A stretch of DNA of 64,000 nt from Allofournierella massiliensis (GCF_004345265.1 NZ_SLUM01000011.1:50355-114354); one strand, 5' to 3'. Shown: positions 1-8,874, numbered from the stretch's first letter. Notes: generated from the letters alone by a model not told the origin. Numbers and translations are program-made.

Positions 1-609
1 ACCCACACCACCGAGACCTACGAGCTGGAGGAAAAGGACTGGTATGACCCGAACTTTACCTGCCGCAGCACCGATCTTTCGGTGAACATGGCGGCGGTGG
101 GCGAGGAGATTGCCGCCCAGCTGAACGCGGCGGGCATTGTAACGTTGCACGACACCACCCTCCACGACTATCCCAGCTACAACGGCAGCTACGAGCGCAG
201 CAACGAGACGGTGCGGGCTTATCTGGAGCAGTATCCCAGCATCAGGGTGGTGCTGGATGTTCACCGGGACGCCATCGAGCCGGCCAGCGGCCAGCGGGTG
301 AGTGCGGTGGCCGAGATCGACGGCCGGACCGCCGCCCAGGTGATGATCATCTGCGGCGCGGACAACGGTGGTAACCTGCCCAATTTCCAGCAGAATCTGG
401 CCTTTGCTGCTGCTTGGGAAAACGCCATGGAAAGCCGGTATCCGGGCCTGACGCGCCCGGTGCTGTTTGATTACCGATATTACAATCAGGATCTGACCAC
501 CGGCAGCCTGCTCATTGAGATCGGCAGCCATGGAAACACGCTGGAGCAGGCCAGATACTCGGGTCAGCTGGTGGGGCAGGCGCTGGCGGCGCTGCTCAGT
601 GGGCAATAG
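1..609 (+). CDS. spoIIP: Stage II sporulation protein P (SpoIIP), C-terminal part
   Basis: The reading frame is open from base 1, so the N-terminus lies outside the window; 202 residues are visible. SpoIIP is a cell-wall amidase/endopeptidase that works with SpoIID and SpoIIM to thin septal peptidoglycan during forespore engulfment. Family hallmarks visible are HTTETY near the start, then SVNMAAVGEEIA, the LHDTTLHDYPSYNGSYERS segment and VVLDVHRDAI, followed by the conserved ending with LLIEIGSHGNTLEQA. The histidines and acidic residues of these blocks are those expected of the zinc-dependent amidase fold. A strong promoter begins 13 bases after the stop, so the next gene is transcribed separately. 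The gene implies an endospore-forming lineage, although SpoIIP can persist in species that rarely sporulate. Confidence 0.9.
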   Translation, partial: THTTETYELEEKDWYDPNFTCRSTDLSVNMAAVGEEIAAQLNAAGIVTLHDTTLHDYPSYNGSYERSNETVRAYLEQYPSIRVVLDVHRDAIEPASGQRVSAVAEIDGRTAAQVMIICGADNGGNLPNFQQNLAFAAAWENAMESRYPGLTRPVLFDYRYYNQDLTTGSLLIEIGSHGNTLEQARYSGQLVGQALAALLSGQ

Positions 610-621
610 GCGGGTTGGCCG

Positions 622-650
622 TTGACAAACCCGCCCGGCGGGGGTAAAAT
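622..650 (+). promoter_or_regulatory. Promoter of the asnS T-box leader
   Basis: TTGACA at 622-627 and TAAAAT at 645-650 are separated by exactly 17 bases, a near-consensus housekeeping sigma-A promoter. Transcription would start around 657, at the beginning of the T-box leader. Confidence 0.75.
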
Positions 651-656
651 ACCAAT

Positions 657-955
657 TACAATGGCTGAGAAAAAGAAAAGTAAGCGGGAGCCTTGGCCCC
701 AGCGAGCGCGGGATGGTGCAAGCCGCGCGCACAAGACCCGCCGAACGAACCCTTTGGAGCTGCAGCCCCAACGCCTGCCCGCCGGATTCTGGCCGGGCAA
801 ATGGTCAGTAGGGTGAGCCGTGGGCGGCGCGTTAAGCCGCAGCGCTTGGCTTTGAGCGTGAAAAGTGGCCGCGATCAGGCGGCAAGTTAGGTGGCACCGC
901 GGATCCGGCAGCGATTCGTCCTAAGAAAAGGACGGGATCGCTGCCGGATTTTTTC
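657..955 (+). promoter_or_regulatory. T-box leader (tRNA-Asn sensing) of asnS
   Basis: The leader carries the T-box sequence TTAGGTGGCACCGCGG at 887-902, directly followed by a rho-independent terminator (stem 903-914 with 938-949, then a T run). Stem I features are visible: an AGCGAGC segment, the GATGGTGCAAGCC distal motif at about 713-725, and a specifier region CGAACGAACCC with a candidate AAC (asparagine) codon at 748-750. The downstream gene is asnS, which matches the specifier. By family knowledge, uncharged tRNA-Asn pairs with the T-box bulge and favours the antiterminator, raising synthetase expression when asparagine is short. The exact specifier register is an inference; an AAC also occurs at 744-746. 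Confidence 0.88.
903..955 (+). terminator. Conditional terminator of the asnS T-box
   Basis: A strong 12-bp stem (903-914 pairing with 938-949) with an inner CGTCC/GGACG extension is followed by six T residues. The T-box bulge overlaps its upstream edge, so terminator and antiterminator are mutually exclusive. Confidence 0.85.
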
Positions 956-975
956 ATTTTCAAAGGAGAGAAAAC

Positions 976-2361
976 ATGAAACGCATCGACATCAAGGCGC
1001 TGTTCAGCGCCCCCCCGGCGGACGGTACCGTTGTGACCGTGTGCGGCTGGGCCAAGACCGTGCGGGATTCCAAGAACATCGGCTTCATTGAGCTGAGCGA
1101 CGGCACCTGCTTCAAGAACCTGCAGATCGTGTTCGAGGCTGCCAAGCTGGAAAACTACAAGGACGTGGCCAAGGCCGGCGTGGGCACCAGCATGCAGGTT
1201 GTGGGTCGTGTGGTACTGACCCCCGGCGCCAAGCAGCCTCTGGAGATCAACGCCGACAGCGTGGAGCTGCTGGACGTATGCCCCTCCGATTATCCCCTGC
1301 AGAAAAAGCGCCACAGCGTGGAATTTCTGCGCACCATGCCCCATCTGCGTCCCCGCACCAACACCTTTGCGGCGGCGTTCCGTGTGCGCAGCACCGCGGC
1401 TTATGCCATCCACAAGTTCTTCCAGGAGAACGGCTTTGTGTATGTGCACACCCCGCTGATCACCGGTTCCGACTGTGAGGGCGCCGGCGAGATGTTCCGC
1501 GTGACCACTCTGGACCTGAACAACCTGCCCCGCACCGAGGACGGCAAGGTGGATTTCAGCCAGGATTTCTTCGGCCGCAGCACCAACCTGACCGTGTCCG
1601 GTCAGCTGGAGGGCGAGGCCATGGCGCTGGCCTTCGGTAAGATCTACACCTTCGGCCCCACCTTCCGCGCCGAGAATTCCAACACCCCCCGCCACGCCGC
1701 CGAGTTCTGGATGATCGAGCCCGAGATGGCCTTTGCGGATCTGACCGATTACATGGATAACGCCGAAGCCATGGTGAAGTATGTGATCGGCTATGTGCTG
1801 GAGCAGTGCCCGGACGAGATGGCCTTCTTCAACCAGTTCTTCGACAAGGGTCTGCTGGAGCGGCTGAACGCTCTGGTGAACGCCGAGTTTGCCCGCGTCA
1901 GCTACACCGACGCCGTGGAGCTGCTGAAGCAGCACAACGACCAGTTCCAGTACAAGGTGGAATGGGGTGTGGATCTGCAGACCGAGCACGAGCGCTACCT
2001 CACCGAGCAGATTTTCAAGAAGCCCGTGTTCGTGACCGATTATCCCAAGGAGATCAAGAGCTTCTACATGCGCCAGAACGAGGACGGCAAGACCGTTGCT
2101 GCGGCGGATATGCTGGTGCCTGGCGTGGGCGAGCTGATCGGCGGCAGCCAGCGTGAGGAGCGCTACGATCTGCTGAAGGCCCGCATGGATGAGCTGGGCA
2201 TGGACTGCACCGATTACACCTGGTACATGGATCTGCGCCGGTTCGGCAGCGCCAAGCATGCCGGTTACGGTCTGGGCTTCGAGCGCCTGATCATGTACTT
2301 GACCGGTATCCCCAACATCCGCGACGTTCTGCCCTTCCCCCGCACCGCCGGCGGCTTTTAA
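976..2361 (+). CDS. asnS: Asparaginyl-tRNA synthetase
   Basis: Charges tRNA-Asn with asparagine in the cytoplasm. The 461-residue length is typical of bacterial AsnRS. The N-terminal OB-fold anticodon domain covers roughly residues 1-115 ([22 protein letters not shown]). The class II catalytic core follows, with motif 2 around [21 protein letters not shown] and motif 3 [13 protein letters not shown] at residues 432-444. The loop after motif 2 and the [13 protein letters not shown] ending are of AsnRS rather than AspRS type. The ATG at 976 has a good ribosome binding site (AAAGGAGAG). The gene is a single transcription unit controlled by the upstream T-box whose specifier matches asparagine. 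Confidence 0.96.
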   Translation: MKRIDIKALFSAPPADGTVVTVCGWAKTVRDSKNIGFIELSDGTCFKNLQIVFEAAKLENYKDVAKAGVGTSMQVVGRVVLTPGAKQPLEINADSVELLDVCPSDYPLQKKRHSVEFLRTMPHLRPRTNTFAAAFRVRSTAAYAIHKFFQENGFVYVHTPLITGSDCEGAGEMFRVTTLDLNNLPRTEDGKVDFSQDFFGRSTNLTVSGQLEGEAMALAFGKIYTFGPTFRAENSNTPRHAAEFWMIEPEMAFADLTDYMDNAEAMVKYVIGYVLEQCPDEMAFFNQFFDKGLLERLNALVNAEFARVSYTDAVELLKQHNDQFQYKVEWGVDLQTEHERYLTEQIFKKPVFVTDYPKEIKSFYMRQNEDGKTVAAADMLVPGVGELIGGSQREERYDLLKARMDELGMDCTDYTWYMDLRRFGSAKHAGYGLGFERLIMYLTGIPNIRDVLPFPRTAGGF

Positions 2362-2362
2362 C

Positions 2363-2514
2363 GACTCGACCGGTAGTCGGGTGCGATACGCAAACGGGTA
2401 CGCACCGGGTTTTCCTCAGCGAGGTACGCCGGCACCCTTTTGAGCGGACTCGACCGGCAGCCGGATGCGGTACGCAAACGGATACGCACGGGGTTTTCCT
2501 CAGCGAGGTACGCT
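2363..2514 (+). repeat. Imperfect tandem repeat, two copies with 84-bp period
   Basis: Two copies start at 2363 and 2447. Both contain GACTCGACCGG, TACGCAAACGG and the block GGTTTTCCTCAGCGAGGTACGC, with scattered substitutions between copies. The array sits immediately after the asnS stop codon. No convincing gene lies here; overlapping short open frames on the minus strand simply translate the repeat twice. Function unknown. Confidence 0.75.
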
Positions 2515-2573
2515 GACTGCTCTGACCGGACTTGGCTGAAAACGGGAAGAGCGGCACAACAAAAACCAATCAG

Positions 2574-2611
2574 GCCGGATGCACGCTGCGCGGTGTGCAT
2601 CCGGCTTTTTG
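2574..2611 (+). terminator. Rho-independent terminator downstream of asnS
   Basis: An 11-bp perfect stem (GCCGGATGCAC at 2574-2584 with GTGCATCCGGC at 2595-2605) is followed by TTTTT. It ends the asnS transcript after the 84-bp repeats. Confidence 0.85.
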
Positions 2612-2701
2612 TGTGCGGCAAATCCGCCCCGGGGCTTGCCGGGGGTATCCGGTGCGCGGTATCATAACAGTGAAAAACAAAAACAGGGAGGGATTACGGA
2701 A

Positions 2702-4297
2702 ATGAAACGATGGATGGCTGCGGCGCTCTGCATTCTTCTGGCATTCAGCCTGACCGGCTGTTCCCTGCTGGATCAGGCTTATGGTCGGGTCGGCGAGATA
2801 CTGTGGCAGCTCCAGCAGACCTTTTCCGCTGCGGCACAGCCGGAGAACCAGCCGGAGCCCACGCCGGAGCCCCGCTGGGTGGAGCTGGAATCATACGATC
2901 TGGTGGAACAGGGATTTGATCCGTTCATCGCGGCCACAGAGGAGTGGCTGCGCCAGGGGCTGCAGGATGCGGAGAATCTGAGCTGGAACATTCACTCCCT
3001 GCATCTGACCCTGGGCACGGACGGTATGCCCCTCACGCTGACGGCGGATTTGTATGCCTATCGGGACGGCCAGTTCCGGCAGGGCTGCCGGATGGAATGG
3101 GATGCCGCCGTCGGCCGGCTACATCAGGAGGTGAACAATGTGGGAACCCTGATGGAAAGCGATGCCGAATCCGGCGCGGATAACACCGAAAATCCCAATC
3201 TGCGGCCGGATCTTGTGGCCGAGCGGCTGCGCGCCTTGCCATGCGACGATCTGCAAACAGCGCTGGGCACGCCGCTGGCGGTGGAATTTTCCGCCTATTC
3301 CCGCCCGGAGGCAGGCCAGACCGTGGTGGATATGGCAAACGACCCCGGCGGCTTTGATCTGGCCCTCTATCAGGCGGGGCAATACGGCAAGGCGGACGGT
3401 TCCCCCGCCTGGATGATTACCGTGCGTCAGACGGAGGATGAGGACCGGGCAGGCACCCGAACCGCCCGCTTCTGCTTTGACCCGGTGGACGAAAGCTGCT
3501 GGGTGGGCAATCCGGAACTTTATGCACAAACCGACATTCAGGTTACAAACGAGGGCCACCTGTTCTACACCCGGGACTGGGGCGAAAACTGGAGCGCTCT
3601 GCCCAGCCGGTTTGAGGGGCAGCTGGCCGAGTGTATCGAAATCTGTACCGCGATCACCCGCAGCAGCTGGTATGTTTCCCCCCAGCCGGACGGCCCGGTG
3701 GGCTTTGTGCTGGGCGGAAATCTGCCGGTGGTGGTGTACAGTATGGATGGCGGCGCCACCTGGCAGGAGCAGGATCTGGGCAGCTACCCCCATAAGCCGG
3801 ACCGGCGTGCGCTGTGCGGCGCGCCGGATGGCTCCCTGTATGCGGCGGTGGGCTGCGACTGGAGCATGGGCGCCGGTGGTGGCACCGGGCTGTTCCGGTG
3901 TGCGCCCGGTGCCCAGAGCTTTGAAGCGCTTGCCCTGCCTGCCGAACTGGATGAACACTACCCCATCTGTGGTGTGACGGCTGGCGGATCGGGGGAAGTG
4001 ATCATCTCGGCGGAGACCTCCAGCGAAAACAACTGGCCGGCGCTCTATTACACCGCCGATGAGGGCGGCAGCTGGCAGGCACTGGAGCTGCCCTGGGAGG
4101 ATGTGCAGGCGGATGGCGTGAGTTTTCTGTATCGGGTTTCCTGGCTCCGGCAGCAGGAGGATGGAGCCTGGCAGCTCTGCCTGACCCAGGAGCCTACCGC
4201 CGTAAAAGGCTACGACTGGTGTGCGGTATTCACCGCGCCGCAGCCGGAAGGCCCCTGGAGTTTTCTGTCCACCGGGCAGGACCCGGCTTCTCTTTGA
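2702..4297 (+). CDS. Lipoprotein with Asp-box (sialidase/BNR-like) repeats
   Basis: 531-residue predicted exported lipoprotein. The N-terminus is a type II signal peptide, MKRWMAAALCILLAFSLTGC, with the lipobox cysteine at residue 20. The open frame extends upstream to 2579, but ATG 2702 is chosen because it follows AGGGAGGGATTACGGA and gives the signal peptide. Three Asp-box-like turns are visible, YTRDWGENW (about residue 288), YSMDGGATW (about 345) and YTADEGGSW (about 448), pointing to a beta-propeller in the C-terminal half, as in photosystem-assembly or sialidase-like folds. No sialidase catalytic residues were recognised, so a binding or structural role is more likely than enzymatic. 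A possible promoter is TTGCCG (2636) with TATCAT (2660). It seems to be a single-gene unit. Confidence 0.75.
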   Translation: MKRWMAAALCILLAFSLTGCSLLDQAYGRVGEILWQLQQTFSAAAQPENQPEPTPEPRWVELESYDLVEQGFDPFIAATEEWLRQGLQDAENLSWNIHSLHLTLGTDGMPLTLTADLYAYRDGQFRQGCRMEWDAAVGRLHQEVNNVGTLMESDAESGADNTENPNLRPDLVAERLRALPCDDLQTALGTPLAVEFSAYSRPEAGQTVVDMANDPGGFDLALYQAGQYGKADGSPAWMITVRQTEDEDRAGTRTARFCFDPVDESCWVGNPELYAQTDIQVTNEGHLFYTRDWGENWSALPSRFEGQLAECIEICTAITRSSWYVSPQPDGPVGFVLGGNLPVVVYSMDGGATWQEQDLGSYPHKPDRRALCGAPDGSLYAAVGCDWSMGAGGGTGLFRCAPGAQSFEALALPAELDEHYPICGVTAGGSGEVIISAETSSENNWPALYYTADEGGSWQALELPWEDVQADGVSFLYRVSWLRQQEDGAWQLCLTQEPTAVKGYDWCAVFTAPQPEGPWSFLSTGQDPASL

Positions 4298-4349
4298 GCA
4301 AAAGCGGCTGAAAATGCACAAAAGGTATATAAAAATAAGAAAAAAGCCG

Positions 4350-4378
4350 TTGACAATCGGACATCAGCGTTTTATTAT
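4350..4378 (+). promoter_or_regulatory. Promoter of the riboswitch/AGCS symporter unit
   Basis: TTGACA at 4350-4355 and TATTAT at 4373-4378 with a 17-base spacer. The start site would fall near 4385, just ahead of the structured leader. Confidence 0.8.
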
Positions 4379-4403
4379 AGGAAAGTAAATTGAATACCAC
4401 ACA

Positions 4404-4550
4404 ATAGAGGCGCGAACCGTATGGTACCGCGAAGGGAGGCCTGCCGGCCGGGGATCTTTGCGGGAAGAGACGGTTTGCCGAAACAGGCTCTCTCGCGGCA
4501 GCGGGGTGTTTGTTGGGGTGCCGTCCAGCGGGCGGTGCACTCTCACTTGA
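4404..4550 (+). promoter_or_regulatory. Lysine riboswitch-like leader (L-box)
   Basis: The leader contains the L-box blocks in order: ATAGAGGCGCGAACC at 4404-4418, a GTA segment, GGGGATCTTTGCGGGAAGAG, the GCCGAAACA core near 4480, TGTTTGTTGGGGTGC near 4508-4522, and GCACTCTCACTT at 4537-4548. These line up by eye with the conserved core of Bacillus lysC-type lysine riboswitches (AGAGGUGCGAAC, GCCGAAGCA, UUUGCUGG, GCUGUCA). A strong terminator follows (4591-4636), as expected for a transcriptional OFF switch. The assignment is from remembered consensus. A glycine riboswitch was considered and does not fit. Confidence 0.72.
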
Positions 4551-4590
4551 ACAAAGTGGTGGCGCTATTGGGGTTTTGTTCCGTTCTTTC

Positions 4591-4636
4591 GAGGGGCGGC
4601 GATGCAAATTCCAGCGTCGCGGCCCCTCTTTTTTAT
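4591..4636 (+). terminator. Riboswitch-controlled terminator before the symporter
   Basis: A long GC-rich stem (GAGGGGCGGCGATGC at 4591-4605 with GCGTCGCGGCCCCTC at 4614-4628, one unpaired base) is followed by a run of T. It lies between the lysine-riboswitch-like aptamer and the symporter start. Confidence 0.85.
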
Positions 4637-4711
4637 TTGTTTGCGGCGTCGGTGGGGCGTGACGGGTGGTTGTGATGGTATCCGATGGAAAACAGAGGAG
4701 GAATCACAATC

Positions 4712-6193
4712 ATGACGAACTTTCTGAACGCCCTGAACAACATCATCTGGGGCCCGCCGCTGATCATTCTGATGATCGTGACCGGCGTGTACTTCACCCT
4801 GCGCACAAAATTCTTCCAGGTGCGCCATCTGGGCTACATCTTCAGCCGCACGCTGGGCCGGCTGTTCCACCGCACCGATGAGAGCGCCGATGAAAAGGGC
4901 CTGCTCACCCCCTACGAAGCCATTGCCACCGCCGTGGGTGGCTCGGTGGGCTTCGGCAACATTGCCGGCGTGGCCACCGCGGTGACCACCGGCGGCCCCG
5001 GCGCAGTGTTCTGGATGTGGCTCACCGCCTTCCTGGGCATGCTGATCAAGCAGGTTGAGGTGACGCTGGCGGTGTACTACCGCCGCACCGATGAAAACGG
5101 TGTGCCCTACGGCGGCCCCACCTATTACATGGAGCGGGGCCTTGGCGAAGAGCGCCACTGGGGCAAGCTGTGGCTGCCGCTGGCCTTTGTGTTCGGCATC
5201 GGCATCTTCTCCACCTTCTTTATCAGCGCATCCACCTTCACCACCTCTGAGGTGGTGGCCCAGTCTCTGGGCATTCCCCAGGCCATTGCGGCGCTGATCA
5301 TGGTGGCGATCCTGTATTTCATGATCTGGGGTGGTGTGAAAAAGCTGGGCCAGATTCTCACCAAGCTGGTGCCTGTCATGAGCCTTTCCTACCTGATCCT
5401 GGGCATCGTGATCATTTTCATGCACCTGGATAACCTGCTGCCCACCCTGGCCTCCATCTTCGGGGAAGCCTTCACCGGTTCCGCGGCGCTGGGCGGTTTT
5501 GCGGGCGCCAGTGTTTCCAAGGTGATCTCCACCGGTATGGCCCGCAGCGTGTATTCCAACGAGGCCGGCTGGGGCAGCAGCCCCATGATCCACGCCTCCA
5601 GCCAGACCCGCCACCCGGTGGAACAGGGTCTGTGGGGTTCCTTTGAGGTATTTGTGGACACCTTTGTGGTATGCACCATCACCGCGCTCACCGTGCTGGT
5701 TTCCGGCGAGTGGACCAGCGGCGCCACCAATGCCACTCTGGCGCTGAACGTGTTTACCCACAATTTCGGTGTGTTCGGCACCGTGGTTCTGACCCTGATC
5801 ATGGTGGTATTCTCGGTGACCACCTCCGGCGGCTGGTATGCCTATTACGAAGTGGTGCTGCGCCATCTGGCAAAGAACCATCCGAAGGTCAAGAAGTATC
5901 TGCTGCTCATGTTCAAGTACTTCTATGCGGTGCCTCCCTTCTTCCTGACTCTCTACCTGATCTATGTGGGCGATCTGAGCATCTGGACTCTGGTGGACAT
6001 CACCAGCGGTATCCCCACCTTTGTGAACGTGGCGGTAATCCTGATTCTGTCCGGCCAGTACTTCAAGCTGCTCAAGGACTACAAGGCCCGTTACATGCAC
6101 ATCGGCCAGGTGGATCCGGATATGGCCATCTTCTACGAGGACAAGCCCGAGGTCAAGGCGGCGCTGGAAAAGGAAAAAGCCGCCCAGAAATAA
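4712..6193 (+). CDS. Amino acid carrier protein, AGCS (alanine/glycine:cation symporter) family
   Basis: 493-residue inner-membrane symporter with about 10-11 hydrophobic segments. Family hallmarks are the N-terminal NIIWGPPLIILMIVTGVYFTLRT helix region, TAVGGSVGFGNIAGVATAV (the family's conserved pore segment), GGPTYYMERGLG, and SNEAGWGSSPMIHASSQTRHPVEQG. AGCS members import alanine, glycine or other amino acids with Na+ or H+. The ATG at 4712 is preferred over the in-frame ATG at 4685 because AGAGGAGGAATCACAATC sits just before it. The upstream leader looks like a lysine riboswitch, so lysine or a lysine-pathway metabolite may be the real substrate here. That is inference, since family membership does not fix the substrate. 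Confidence 0.9.
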   Translation: MTNFLNALNNIIWGPPLIILMIVTGVYFTLRTKFFQVRHLGYIFSRTLGRLFHRTDESADEKGLLTPYEAIATAVGGSVGFGNIAGVATAVTTGGPGAVFWMWLTAFLGMLIKQVEVTLAVYYRRTDENGVPYGGPTYYMERGLGEERHWGKLWLPLAFVFGIGIFSTFFISASTFTTSEVVAQSLGIPQAIAALIMVAILYFMIWGGVKKLGQILTKLVPVMSLSYLILGIVIIFMHLDNLLPTLASIFGEAFTGSAALGGFAGASVSKVISTGMARSVYSNEAGWGSSPMIHASSQTRHPVEQGLWGSFEVFVDTFVVCTITALTVLVSGEWTSGATNATLALNVFTHNFGVFGTVVLTLIMVVFSVTTSGGWYAYYEVVLRHLAKNHPKVKKYLLLMFKYFYAVPPFFLTLYLIYVGDLSIWTLVDITSGIPTFVNVAVILILSGQYFKLLKDYKARYMHIGQVDPDMAIFYEDKPEVKAALEKEKAAQK

Positions 6194-6212
6194 TCGAAAG
6201 CAGAACAATGCA

Positions 6213-6247
6213 GGCCGGGGCCTTTTGAAAGAAGGCCCCGGCTTTTG
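6213..6247 (+). terminator. Rho-independent terminator after the symporter
   Basis: Stem GCCGGGGCCTT (from 6214) with AAGGCCCCGGC (ending 6242), loop TTGAAAG, then TTTT. It separates the symporter from the amidohydrolase gene. Confidence 0.8.
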
Positions 6248-6266
6248 ACCAATGGAGGAACTTTTT

Positions 6267-7886
6267 ATGCGTACTCTTTATGAAAACGGGCGGGTCTACA
6301 CCGGCCAGCTGCCCCTGACCGAAGCCTTTGTGGTGGAGGACGGCCGGTTTGTGTTCGCGGGCGGCGCGGAGCAGGCCCGCCTGGCGGCAGGGCCGGACGC
6401 CCAGGTGGTGGATCTGGAGGGAGCTTTTGTCTGTGCGGGCTTCAACGATTCTCACATGCACCTGCTCAACTACGGCTATGCGCTGCAGGTGGCGGATCTG
6501 TCCAGCCATACCGGTTCTCTGGCCGAGGTGCTGGACACCATGCGCGCCTTTTTGAAGGAAAAGAACTTCGCCCCCGGCCAGTGGGTGCGGGGCCGTGGCT
6601 GGAACCATGATTACTTCACCGATGAGCAGCGCTTCCCCACCCGGCAGGATCTGGATCAGGTGAGCCGGGAGCATCCGGTGTGCATCGTTCGCACCTGCGG
6701 CCACACCTGCGTGGTGAACACCAAAGCGCTGGAAATGATCGGCGTTACCGCCGCCACCCCCCAGCCGGAAGGCGGCTGCTTTGAGCTCGGGCCGGACGGC
6801 GAGCCCAACGGCGTATTCCGGGAAAACGGCATGGAGCTGGTGTATTCCAGGCTGCCCAAGCCCAGCGTGGAGGATCTGAAAACCATGCTGCTGGATGCGC
6901 AGAAGCATCTGAACGCCTACGGCGTGACCTCCTGCCAGACCGATGATTTCGACGCCTTCGCCACCGTTGACTGGCGGGAGGTGATGGAGGCCTATGCCCA
7001 GCTGGAGGCCGAGGGAAAAATGACCGTTCGCATGTACCAGCAGGCCCAGCTCACCAGCGTGAAGGCGCTGGAGGAGTTCTTTGCCGAGGGCTACAACACC
7101 GGCTGGGGCGACGAATGGGTCAAGGTGGGCCCGCTGAAGATTCTGGGCGATGGTTCTCTGGGCGCCCGCAGCGCCTACCTGAGCCGGGATTATGCGGACA
7201 AGCCCGGTTACCGGGGCATTGCCATCTACACCCAGCAGCAGTTTGATGACCTGATCGGCTGCGCCAACAATCACGGCATGCAGGTGGCAGTGCACACCAT
7301 CGGTGACGGCATTCTGGACCGGGTGCTGGAATCCTACGAAAAGGCGCTGGCGGAGCATCCCCGGGCCGACCACCGCCATGGCGTGGTGCACTGCCAGATC
7401 ACCCGCCCCGACCAGCTGAAAAAGATCGAGGAGCTGGGCCTGCATGTGTATGCCCAGCCCATCTTCTTGGATTACGACATCCACATGGTCACCGACCGGG
7501 TGGGCGAGGAGCTGGCTTCCACCAGCTATGCCTTCCGCACCCTGATGGACGCGGGGGTCTGGGTGTCCAGCGGCACCGACTGCCCGGTGGAGCTGCCCCG
7601 GGCGCTGGCCTGCATCCAGTGTGCCGTGACCCGCAGTACTCTGAAGGGCGACGCGGGCCCCTACCGGCCGGAGGAGGCCTTCACCGTGCAGCAGGCCATT
7701 GACAGCTACACCATTCACGCGGCCCACGCTTCTTTTGAAGAGAACGAAAAGGGCCGCATTGCACCGGGTTATCTGGCGGACTTTGTGGTGCTGGGGCAGG
7801 ACCCCTTCGCCGTCGAGCCCACCGCCATTCAGAACATCCCGGTGAAGGCCGTGTATGTGGGCGGCAGATGCGTGCACCGGGCATAA
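6267..7886 (+). CDS. Metal-dependent amidohydrolase, YtcJ-like
   Basis: 539-residue cytoplasmic protein of the amidohydrolase superfamily (Amidohydro_3 group). The metal-binding HxH is SHMH at residues 62-65, following FVCAGFNDSH. Further ligand regions are KILGDGSLGARSAYLS, QVAVHTIGDGILDR and SSGTDCPVELP. The C-terminal ARSLAD-like segment RIAPGYLADFVVLGQDPF re-enters the small beta domain formed with the N-terminus. Such enzymes hydrolyse amide or imide bonds of small molecules; the natural substrate cannot be read from the sequence. ATG 6267 has GGAGGAACTTTTT before it and is preferred to the ATG at 6252, which overlaps that ribosome binding site. Confidence 0.88.
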   Translation: MRTLYENGRVYTGQLPLTEAFVVEDGRFVFAGGAEQARLAAGPDAQVVDLEGAFVCAGFNDSHMHLLNYGYALQVADLSSHTGSLAEVLDTMRAFLKEKNFAPGQWVRGRGWNHDYFTDEQRFPTRQDLDQVSREHPVCIVRTCGHTCVVNTKALEMIGVTAATPQPEGGCFELGPDGEPNGVFRENGMELVYSRLPKPSVEDLKTMLLDAQKHLNAYGVTSCQTDDFDAFATVDWREVMEAYAQLEAEGKMTVRMYQQAQLTSVKALEEFFAEGYNTGWGDEWVKVGPLKILGDGSLGARSAYLSRDYADKPGYRGIAIYTQQQFDDLIGCANNHGMQVAVHTIGDGILDRVLESYEKALAEHPRADHRHGVVHCQITRPDQLKKIEELGLHVYAQPIFLDYDIHMVTDRVGEELASTSYAFRTLMDAGVWVSSGTDCPVELPRALACIQCAVTRSTLKGDAGPYRPEEAFTVQQAIDSYTIHAAHASFEENEKGRIAPGYLADFVVLGQDPFAVEPTAIQNIPVKAVYVGGRCVHRA

Positions 7887-7902
7887 GGAACCCTCGCCCC
7901 AG

Positions 7903-7932
7903 CTGGCAATTCGGGCCGGGCTGTGTTATAAT
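7903..7932 (+). promoter_or_regulatory. Promoter of the DUF4422 gene
   Basis: CTGGCA at 7903-7908 and an extended -10 (TGTTATAAT, with TATAAT at 7927-7932), spacer 18. Confidence 0.65.
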
Positions 7933-7989
7933 TGGCGGGATATGAAGGCATCCAATGGCAGCAGGTCAGGATGAGAAAGGAACCGCATC

Positions 7990-8814
7990 ATGGAAAAGGT
8001 TGTTGTTTTAACAGCGGCGCACAAAAGCTTTGATCAGCTGGGGCTGGAGGGCTATCTTCCGGTGCAGGTGGGCGCGGCGCTGGCCGCGCAGGATCTGGGC
8101 TTCCAGCGGGATGATGAGGGCGACAACATCTCGGAAAAGAATCCCCAGTACTGTGAGCTCACGGCCCAGTACTGGGCGTGGAAGAACCTGACCGATGCCC
8201 AGATTATGGGTCTGGTGCATTATCGCCGCTATTTTACCACCGACCTGTATACGAAAAACTGGAAGGATGCGATTCTCACCGCGGACCAGATCCGGCAGCT
8301 GCTGAGGCAGTATACGATCGTTCTGCCAAAGCCTGTTTACAAGCTGCCCCACAACGGCACGCTGTATCACGACCGGCCCCGACAGGGGCAAAACCGGCAT
8401 CTGCTGCTGCTGGAGGAAATTCTCCAGCGCCGGTGCCCGGAATATATGCCCTCCTTTGAAAAGTTCGCCTATGGGCGCAGAGTGAGCTTCGGCAACATGC
8501 TCCTGTGCTCCCGGGAGGTGTTCTGTGCGTACAGTGCATGGATGTTCCCCCTGCTGGAGGAATTTGAACAGCTGGGCGAACAGGAGGGTATCCTGATCCC
8601 CCGCCTGTGCGGCTTTATGTCGGAGTATCTGCTGTGCATCTGGGCCGACCACAATATCCCGGCGGAAAAAATCCTGTTTCTGGACGTGGTGAACACCGAG
8701 GAGAATCGTTCCTCCCGCGGCTTCCTGCTGCGCAAGCTGCTGGTTAAGCTGGGGATTTTTGAACCGGTTGCCCGGGTGGGATTTGCCCTCTATTACAAGC
8801 TGAAGGGCTGCTGA
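7990..8814 (+). CDS. DUF4422 protein (putative glycosyltransferase)
   Basis: 274-residue soluble protein matching the DUF4422 family often found in capsule and cell-wall polysaccharide loci. Family signatures seen are DDEGDNISEKNPQYCELTAQYWAW (residues about 39-62) and the following MGLVHYRRYF motif. A DxD-like sugar-nucleotide site is not obvious. The gene stands alone with its own promoter and terminator rather than in a polysaccharide cluster. The ATG at 7990 has AAGGAACC upstream. The family assignment is good; the donor and acceptor sugars are unknown. Confidence 0.82.
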   Translation: MEKVVVLTAAHKSFDQLGLEGYLPVQVGAALAAQDLGFQRDDEGDNISEKNPQYCELTAQYWAWKNLTDAQIMGLVHYRRYFTTDLYTKNWKDAILTADQIRQLLRQYTIVLPKPVYKLPHNGTLYHDRPRQGQNRHLLLLEEILQRRCPEYMPSFEKFAYGRRVSFGNMLLCSREVFCAYSAWMFPLLEEFEQLGEQEGILIPRLCGFMSEYLLCIWADHNIPAEKILFLDVVNTEENRSSRGFLLRKLLVKLGIFEPVARVGFALYYKLKGC

Positions 8815-8824
8815 TTTGAAAAGA

Positions 8825-8866
8825 AAAGGCACGGATATTCGTCTGGAATATCCGTGCCTTTTTGCG
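8825..8866. terminator. Bidirectional terminator between convergent genes
   Basis: Stem AAAAGGCACGGATATTC with GAATATCCGTGCCTTTTT and a short GTCTG loop. T runs on both strands let it serve both the DUF4422 gene (+) and the MFS gene (-), which converge here. Confidence 0.85.
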
Positions 8867-8874
8867 TGTATGGA

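Noticed and set aside
832..2259. 475-aa open frame antisense to asnS
   Set aside because: A shadow of GC-rich codon use. The plus strand encodes a full AsnRS with all class II motifs, and the minus frame is His/Leu/Gly-rich without a family match.
4404..4550. Glycine riboswitch as explanation of the symporter leader
   Set aside because: The sequence lacks the paired glycine aptamer signatures and instead follows the L-box block order.
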